A DNA stretch of 64,000 nt from Amycolatopsis sp. 195334CR (GTDB taxonomy: Bacteria > Actinomycetota > Actinomycetes > Mycobacteriales > Pseudonocardiaceae): the NCBI RefSeq assembly GCF_017309385.1, contig NZ_JAFJMJ010000003.1, positions 620,001-684,000 on the forward strand, read 5' to 3'. The stretch's first letter is position 1; the number at the start of each line of letters is the position of its first letter. A program made the translations under genes and the position numbers. This document shows, in pieces, positions 59,587 through 64,000 of the stretch. Under the pieces are notes generated by a model that searched no databases, was not told where the DNA came from, and saw only the letters and a program-made list of their open reading frames with translations.

Positions 59587-60001
59587 TCACCCGAGGAGGA
59601 GCGAGGGGCCGGCCGAGTCGTACTCCCGGGCGATCCCGGCGCGGTGGAGCCGCGCCAATTCGCTGTCCGGGGCCGGGAACACGCCGAAGATGCGGGCCTT
59701 CTCGCCCGGGACGTCGACGTCCCAGTGGTAGCGGTCGTAGAGGTGCACCCGGTAGTCGACCTCGACCCGCGGCGGTTCGCCGGGCCGCCCCGGTGGCCGC
59801 ACGGTGGCGACGCCGTCACCGAGTGGTTGACGTTCCCGAGGCGAGGTGCCAGTCCTGGTTCTCGCCGGGGTGACGTTGCACTCGGTCGATCCGCTGGTGA
59901 ACCGGCGTGCCGTACTGCCCGGTGGCGGCGGTCAGGACCTGACTGGACACTTCGAGCACACGCTTCGCCATCGCCGCACCCTGCGCCGCGGCGGTCCATC
60001 A
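59587..60001 (-). pseudogene. frameshifted remnant of a small actinobacterial protein
   Basis: One frame gives WTAAAQGAA then MAKRVLEVSSQVLTAATGQ...ENQDWHLA and stops near 59820; another frame carries on with PLGDGVATVRPPGRPGE, RVEVDYRVHLYDRYHWDVDV and ARLHRAGIAREYDSAGPSLL up to the stop at 59587. The C-terminal DRYxWD...LHRAGxAREYD pattern is common at the ends of WXG-associated actinobacterial proteins. An upstream in-frame stop near 60000 removes the N-terminus. I read this as a decayed gene; a short 71-residue ORF from 59802 is the alternative. Confidence 0.5.
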
Positions 60002-60015
60002 GGGGTACATCGGCC

Positions 60016-60402
60016 TTACGTCAGCAGGTCGGCGGCAGCGTGTTCCACCGACGGCGGCGCGGTCGCGATCACCCGGTCCAGCGTGCTGCGCGCCGTCGCC
60101 AGCTCGGCGATTTCGGCGGTCAGCCTGGCCCGCTCGCGATGCAGGTCGACCAGCAGCTCGGGGCAGTCGGCGATCAGCTTCCCGCCCTCGGAACCCATGC
60201 ACGGCAACAGATCCGCGATCGTCGTGGTGGACAGGCCGGCGGCCAGCAGGTTCCGGATGTGCCCGACCGTGGTCACATCGCCCTCCGCGTACACGCGGTA
60301 ACCGCTCGGCAACCGTTGCGGCCGCAGCAAACCCTGCTCCTCGTAGTACCGCAGCAACCGCTGGCTGACCCCCGTCCGGCGCGCCAGCTCACTGATCCGC
60401 AC
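60016..60402 (-). CDS. MerR-family transcriptional regulator
   Basis: 128 residues. HTH VRISELARRTGVSQRLLRYY, EQGLLRPQRLPSGYRVY (residues 1-40), then VGHIRNLLAAGLSTTTIADL and a coiled coil, with Cys in LLPCMGSEGG and ADCPELL. The size fits compact SoxR/CueR-type members, though the metal loop is absent. GTG 60402 with GGGGGAGGGG upstream. Divergent from an MFS gene; the MerR site lies between. Confidence 0.88.
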   Translation of the reverse strand: MRISELARRTGVSQRLLRYYEEQGLLRPQRLPSGYRVYAEGDVTTVGHIRNLLAAGLSTTTIADLLPCMGSEGGKLIADCPELLVDLHRERARLTAEIAELATARSTLDRVIATAPPSVEHAAADLLT

Positions 60403-60425
60403 GGCCCCTCCCCCGAAATCCACGC

Positions 60426-60457
60426 TTGACTCTCACATCCATGTGAGACTTTAGCGT
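60426..60457 (+). promoter_or_regulatory. MerR-type promoter of the MFS gene, 20-nt spacer
   Basis: TTGACT (60426-60431), palindrome CTCACAT-CC-ATGTGAG (60432-60447), TAGCGT (60452-60457), then 6 nt to ATG 60464. The over-long spacer filled by a palindrome is the mark of MerR activation; the short gap to ATG implies a leaderless mRNA. Confidence 0.7.
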
Positions 60458-60463
60458 CGCGGC

Positions 60464-61828
60464 ATGTCCGATCGACAACTCCGGATCTCCGCCGGCCCCC
60501 GCGAATGGCTCGGCCTCGCCGTGCTCGTCCTGCCGACCGCCCTGCTGTCCATGGACGCCACGGTGCTCTACCTCGCCCTGCCCAGCCTCGCCGCCGAACT
60601 GGCCCCGAGCCCCAGCCAGCTCCTCTGGATCTCCGACGCCTACGGCTTCCTCGTCGCCGGCTTCCTCGTCACCATGGGCACGCTGGGCGACCGCATCGGC
60701 CGCCGGCGCCTGTTGCTGATCGGGGCGGCCGCCTTCCTGCTCACCTCCGTGCTCGCCGCCTACGCCCCGACGGCCGAACTGCTCATCCTCGCCCGCGCCC
60801 TGCTCGGCATCGCCGGGGCCACGCTGATGCCGTCCACCCTCGCGCTGATCGGGAGCATGTTCCGCGATCCGCGCCAGCGCGGCGCCGCGATCGGGCTGTG
60901 GTCCGCGGGCCTGTCCGGCGGGGTGGCGCTCGGCCCGGTGGCGGGTGGGCTGCTGCTCGAATGGTTCTGGTGGGGCTCGGTCTTCCTGCTCGCCGTCCCG
61001 GTGATGGTCCTGCTCCTGCTCACCGGCCCCTTCCTGCTGCCGGAACACCGCGACCCCGAGCCCGGCAAGCTGGACCTGGCCAGCGTGGCCCTGTCACTGG
61101 CGACCGTGCTGCCGATCGTCTACGGCATCAAGCACCTCGCCGAGGGCGGATCGGTGCTGCCCGGCGGGATCGCGCTGGTGCTCGGCGGCGGCGCCGGTGT
61201 CGTGTTCATGCGGCGGCAGCGGCGGTTGAGCGTGCCGCTGATCGACCTCCGGCTGTTCTCGGCGCGTTCCTTCCGCACCGCGCTGGTGGTCCTGCTCGGC
61301 GCGCTCGCCTCCGTCGCCGGGGTGTACCTGTTCGCCGCGCTCTACCTCCAGCAGGAGGCCGCGCTGTCCCCGATCGAAGCCGGGCTGTGGCTGGTGCCGT
61401 CCGCCGTGGCGATGGTCCTCACCTCGGTCGCGGCACCCGCGCTGACCCGGCGGCTGCCGGTGCACCGCCTGCTCGCGTGGTCGCTGGTGGTCGCGGCGCT
61501 CGGTTTCCTCGTACTGGTCTGGACCTCGGGCACCGCGGCGCTGGTGGCCGGGCTGGTGCTGATCTACCTCGGCATGGGGCCGGTGATGGCGCTGAGCACG
61601 GACACCGTGGTCAGCGCGGCGCCGCCGGACCGCGCCGGGGCGGCGTCCGCGCTGTCGGAGACCAGCGTGGAGTTCGGCCTGGCACTCGGCGTCGCGGTGC
61701 TCGGCAGCATCGGCACCTTTGTCCACAGTAGACACGACTTCACCACCGGACTCGCCGTGGTCGCGGCGATCGGCGTGGCCGTGCTACTCGGGCTGGCGGT
61801 GCTGACCGGGCGAAGCGGACGCGCGTGA
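60464..61828 (+). CDS. MFS drug efflux transporter, DHA2 (14-helix) type
   Basis: 454 residues with 14 hydrophobic segments: LLSMDATVLYLALPSLAAEL, WISDAYGFLVAGFLVTMGTL, GDRIGRRRLLLIGAA (motif A), ARALLGIAGATLMPSTLALI (motif C-like), LWSAGLSGGVALGPVAGGLL. Similar to SmvA/QacA-type multidrug exporters for cationic compounds. Under the divergent MerR regulator. Confidence 0.9.
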   Translation: MSDRQLRISAGPREWLGLAVLVLPTALLSMDATVLYLALPSLAAELAPSPSQLLWISDAYGFLVAGFLVTMGTLGDRIGRRRLLLIGAAAFLLTSVLAAYAPTAELLILARALLGIAGATLMPSTLALIGSMFRDPRQRGAAIGLWSAGLSGGVALGPVAGGLLLEWFWWGSVFLLAVPVMVLLLLTGPFLLPEHRDPEPGKLDLASVALSLATVLPIVYGIKHLAEGGSVLPGGIALVLGGGAGVVFMRRQRRLSVPLIDLRLFSARSFRTALVVLLGALASVAGVYLFAALYLQQEAALSPIEAGLWLVPSAVAMVLTSVAAPALTRRLPVHRLLAWSLVVAALGFLVLVWTSGTAALVAGLVLIYLGMGPVMALSTDTVVSAAPPDRAGAASALSETSVEFGLALGVAVLGSIGTFVHSRHDFTTGLAVVAAIGVAVLLGLAVLTGRSGRA

Positions 61829-61851
61829 CCCGGTGGGTTCGGGCTGGAAAT

Positions 61852-61890
61852 CGCGCGTCGCACCGGCTGTGCCAGGCGGTGCGGCGCGCG
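61852..61890. terminator. strong hairpin between MFS and secreted-protein genes
   Basis: CGCGCG-T-CGCACCG pairs with CGGTGCG-G-CGCGCG: a 14-bp stem with one wobble and an 11-nt loop, between two convergent genes. Confidence 0.65.
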
Positions 61891-61921
61891 GCAGCCGATC
61901 ACGCAGCCCTCGGCCGGAGCT

Positions 61922-62260
61922 TCAGCAGGGCGGCGTGGGACCTTGGGCCTTGACGAAATCGGCGGCAACGTTTCCTTTGTTCCCAGCCCAGTAGCCGGAC
62001 CTGACCTCACCATAAAACCTTCGATGAAGGACCTCGTCGTACCAGCACTGCATACTGAAAAAGGTTCCGTGGTACACCTTGGCTCGCACCCCGTTGTCCA
62101 AGTCCACGATCACGTACTTTCCTTCTCCGCCGGCGTCGATCCACGATGCGGTGCCGTATGCGGAAAAAGCAGGGCTGATCAGCATCAACGACGCCGCCAG
62201 CGAGGTCGCCACGACCGCTGCCACTCGCGCGGCAAAGCGCTTCCGATTGTTTCCCGACAC
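61922..62260 (-). CDS. small secreted protein, unknown
   Basis: 112 residues. Typical signal peptide: MSGNNRKRFAARV basic start, hydrophobic core AAVVATSLAASLMLI, cleavage near SPAFSA (residue 33-35). Mature part of about 78 residues has YGTASWIDAGGEGKYVIVDL, NGVRAKVYHGTFF and two Cys (QCWYDE and the C-terminal TPPC) that may form a disulfide. No family recognised. GTG 62260. Confidence 0.7.
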   Translation of the reverse strand: MSGNNRKRFAARVAAVVATSLAASLMLISPAFSAYGTASWIDAGGEGKYVIVDLDNGVRAKVYHGTFFSMQCWYDEVLHRRFYGEVRSGYWAGNKGNVAADFVKAQGPTPPC

Positions 62261-62400
62261 GATTTACCTGCTTCCTTGCCTGTTTCTCACCACCAGGTTC
62301 ACCCGCTCGATCGTCAGCCTGGGGCAACGATGATGACAAGGGGCCGGCCGGCGTTCATGCCCGTTCGGGTGGAGTCCCGTACGAACTCGCACGCCCGGAA

Positions 62401-63225
62401 TCAGGCATCCTTTGCAGACACTCGCCCGCCCGGACCACCTGACGCGGCACCGTTTTCCGCGGCGCGGCGGGTGAGCACCAGCGGCGCGTCCTCGGTGATG
62501 GCGACGGTGTGCTCCGAGTGGGCCGTGCGCGAGCCGTCGGCTGAGCGGATGGTCCAGCCGTCGGGGTCGTAGACCACCCGGTCGGTCGTCCGCGCGAACC
62601 ACGGTTCGAGCGCGAGCGTCAGCCCCGGCTTGAGCTTCAGGCCGCGCCCCGGGTTGCCCTTGTTCGGCACGTGCAGGTCCTCGTGCATGGTGCGCCCGAT
62701 GCCGTGCCCGCCGAACTCGGTGTTCACCGGGTAGCCGTACTCGCGCGCCACCGCCCAGATGGCCGCCGAGATGTCGCCGAGCCGGTTGCCGGGGCGCGCC
62801 ACCTCGATCGCCGCCTCCAGTGCCTCCTCGGTGGCGCGGATGATCCGCAGGTCCTCCTCGGCGGCCGTGCCGACGATGACCGTGCGCGCCGAGTCCGCCA
62901 CCCAGCCGTCCACGCTGACCGCGAGGTCGGCGCTGAGCACGTCCCCGTCCCGCAGCACGTAGTCGTGGGGCAGGCCGTGCAGCACGGCGTCGTTGACGGA
63001 CAGGCAGATGACGTTGCGGAACGGGCCGCGCCCGAAGGACGGCGAGTAGTCCCAGTAGCACGACTCCGCCCCGCGCCGCTCGATCATGCCGCGCACGTGG
63101 TGCTCCAGGTCCAGCAGGTTGACCCCCACGTCGGCGAGCTCACCGACCTCGGTGAGCACCTCGGCGACGAACCGCCCGGCCACGTGCATGCGCTCGATCT
63201 CCGCGGGCGTCTTCAACTCGATCAC
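62401..63225 (-). CDS. map: methionine aminopeptidase type I
   Basis: 274 residues. Removes N-terminal Met from nascent proteins. Metal ligands in ADLAVSVDGWVADSARTV (two Asp), GGHGIGRTMHEDLHVPN (His), TLALEPWF (Glu) and VAITEDAPLVLT (Glu). The C-terminal tail RRAAENGAASGGPGGRVSAKDA extends beyond the usual fold. GTG 63225 with CAGGAG upstream. It is not beside ribosomal genes, so it is probably an accessory copy, and two matching palindromes control it, unusual for a housekeeping enzyme. Confidence 0.93.
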   Translation of the reverse strand: MIELKTPAEIERMHVAGRFVAEVLTEVGELADVGVNLLDLEHHVRGMIERRGAESCYWDYSPSFGRGPFRNVICLSVNDAVLHGLPHDYVLRDGDVLSADLAVSVDGWVADSARTVIVGTAAEEDLRIIRATEEALEAAIEVARPGNRLGDISAAIWAVAREYGYPVNTEFGGHGIGRTMHEDLHVPNKGNPGRGLKLKPGLTLALEPWFARTTDRVVYDPDGWTIRSADGSRTAHSEHTVAITEDAPLVLTRRAAENGAASGGPGGRVSAKDA

Positions 63226-63245
63226 CAGAAAGCTCCTGGGTGGTT

Positions 63246-63291
63246 GGTATAGTTATACCGGCACCCTAGCACCGAACGGTATAGTAATACC
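63246..63291. promoter_or_regulatory. two GGTATAGT(T/A)ATACC operators before the methionine aminopeptidase
   Basis: GGTATAGTTATACC (63246-63259; GGTATA/TATACC arms) and GGTATAGTAATACC (63278-63291) start 32 bp apart, three helical turns. They cover the likely promoter (minus-strand TATAAC in the first copy) between the sigma-factor stop and map. Confidence 0.68.
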
Positions 63292-63293
63292 AG

Positions 63294-64000
63294 TCACCGG
63301 CTCACCGCCGTCTCCCGGTCCACTCGCGACAGCTTCTCGGGATTGCGCACGTGGTAGGCACCGGCGACGCGGCCGTGTTCCAGGTGCATCGCCAGCACGC
63401 CGTCGACCTCGCCGTTGATCCGGACGAGCAACCCCGGCCCGCCGTTGATCTGCACCGGCTCGACCGAGCGCGCGGCGTCGCGCCGCCACCAGCCGGTGGC
63501 CAGCAACGCGGCCACGTTGTCCGCGCCCACCACGGGCCGGAGCAGGGCGTGCTTCACTCCCCCGCCGTCGCTCAGCGCGACCACGTCCGGCGCGAGGAGG
63601 TCGAGCAGTTCCCGCAGGTCGCCGGTTTCCACAGCCCGTTGGAACGCCTGGAGCGCGGCCCGGGTCTCGGCCGGGGACGCGGTGCCGCGGGGTCGGCGCG
63701 CGGCCACGTGCGCCCGCGCCCGGTGCGCGATCTGGCGCACCGCGGCCTGGCTCTTGCCGACGGCTTCGGCGATCTCCTCGTACTCCACGTCGAACACCTC
63801 GCGCAGCACGAAAACCGCGCGCTCGGTCGGCGCCAGCGTTTCCAGCACCAGCAACATCGCCATCGAGACGCTGTCGGCCAGTTCGACGTCCTCGGCCACA
63901 TCGGGCGCGGTCAGCAGCGGTTCGGGCAACCACGGCCCGACGTAGGACTCCTTGCGCCTGCCCAGTGCGCGCAGCCGGTCCAGTGACAGGCGGGTGACGA
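63294..64000 (-). CDS. ECF sigma factor with C-terminal SnoaL-like domain (ECF41/SigJ-like), 5' end outside window
   Basis: About 235 residues are visible. Region 2/linker tail RALGRRKESYVGPWLPEPLL, sigma region 4 (LLVLETLAPTERAVFVLREV, DVEYEEIAEAVGKSQAAVRQIAHRAR), then the SnoaL-like NTF2 extension (AALQAFQRAVETGDLREL, DLLAPDVVALSDGGG, PVQINGGPGLLVRINGEVDG) that regulates activity in place of an anti-sigma factor in ECF41-type proteins. It lies upstream of map on the same strand with the paired palindromes between. Confidence 0.88.
   Translation of the reverse strand, partial: VTRLSLDRLRALGRRKESYVGPWLPEPLLTAPDVAEDVELADSVSMAMLLVLETLAPTERAVFVLREVFDVEYEEIAEAVGKSQAAVRQIAHRARAHVAARRPRGTASPAETRAALQAFQRAVETGDLRELLDLLAPDVVALSDGGGVKHALLRPVVGADNVAALLATGWWRRDAARSVEPVQINGGPGLLVRINGEVDGVLAMHLEHGRVAGAYHVRNPEKLSRVDRETAVSR

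Noticed and set aside
1..64000. CRISPR arrays, tRNA/rRNA genes, transposases, phage genes
   Set aside because: Searched by eye for regular spaced repeats, cloverleaf ends, DDE-type proteins and integrases; none found.

Overview
The window is high-GC DNA (roughly 70% or more) packed with genes in both directions and very strong third-position G/C. Many genes start with GTG, F420-type and FMN-type oxidoreductases are present, and there is a SARP/NB-ARC/TPR regulator and an actinobacterial Rhs toxin with a WXG-like N-terminus. This points to a soil actinomycete, most likely a Pseudonocardiaceae such as Amycolatopsis or a close relative; the genus is inferred from gene content only. No rRNA, tRNA, CRISPR array, IS element or phage gene was seen.

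Layout. 1-2.2 kb: 3' part of a DesK/NarL-type sensor kinase, two small membrane proteins, a GNAT. 2.3-7.0 kb: a 1552-residue Rhs polymorphic toxin whose C-terminus resembles CD38/ADP-ribosyl cyclase, with no obvious immunity gene beside it. 7.0-7.5 kb: a PPOX-family flavoprotein. 7.9-17.3 kb: one seven-gene minus-strand operon for glycolate/glyoxylate use (aminotransferase, fused FAD/Fe-S glycolate dehydrogenase, FAH hydrolase, hydroxypyruvate isomerase, tartronate semialdehyde reductase, glyoxylate carboligase, glycerate kinase), divergent from a MatC-type carrier at 17.6 kb across a dyad-rich promoter. 18.9-23.0 kb: MFS pump/MerR pair and a glycogen-debranching-type enzyme. 23.0-28.3 kb: a GntR-controlled hydroxyacid module (D-2-hydroxyacid dehydrogenase, isomerase, racemase-like protein, leaderless solute-binding-fold protein, DctM-like permease and a tiny partner). 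28.4-30.5 kb: MarR and an MIO aromatic amino acid ammonia-lyase/aminomutase. 30.6-32.6 kb: GDSL hydrolase, TetR and a DUF1772 protein. 32.7-35.6 kb: Lrp with an AceE/MdeB-like 2-oxoacid dehydrogenase. 35.7-42.8 kb: a frameshifted CynX-like MFS with a coupled 35-residue protein, LysR, ArsR, MFS, AraC, SDR, MerR. 42.9-47.8 kb: SARP-type regulator, PL3 pectate lyase, chloramphenicol 3-O-phosphotransferase homologue, HxlR. 47.8-53.5 kb: MFS and a tartrate module (glycerate kinase, tartrate/D-malate dehydrogenase, LysR, GntP permease). 53.6-64 kb: redox enzymes, TetX-like and F420-type oxidoreductases with a TetR, an unknown TIM-barrel-like protein, MerR/MFS, a small secreted protein, a methionine aminopeptidase and a partial ECF41-like sigma factor.

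Together, three separate modules feed two- to four-carbon hydroxyacids into glycerate, and there are two glycerate kinases 41 kb apart. The other theme is local regulation: nearly every transporter or redox gene sits back-to-back with its own regulator around a clear palindrome, and about ten genes show an extended -10 hexamer 5-7 nt before the start codon with no Shine-Dalgarno, the signature of leaderless transcripts.

The points most worth a second look are the Rhs/CD38-like toxin without immunity, the GntR module with a signal-less binding protein, the tandem TetR operators at 31.4 kb, the paired HxlR and methionine aminopeptidase operators, and the 22-bp palindrome before a possible inactive hydrolase at 59.5 kb.
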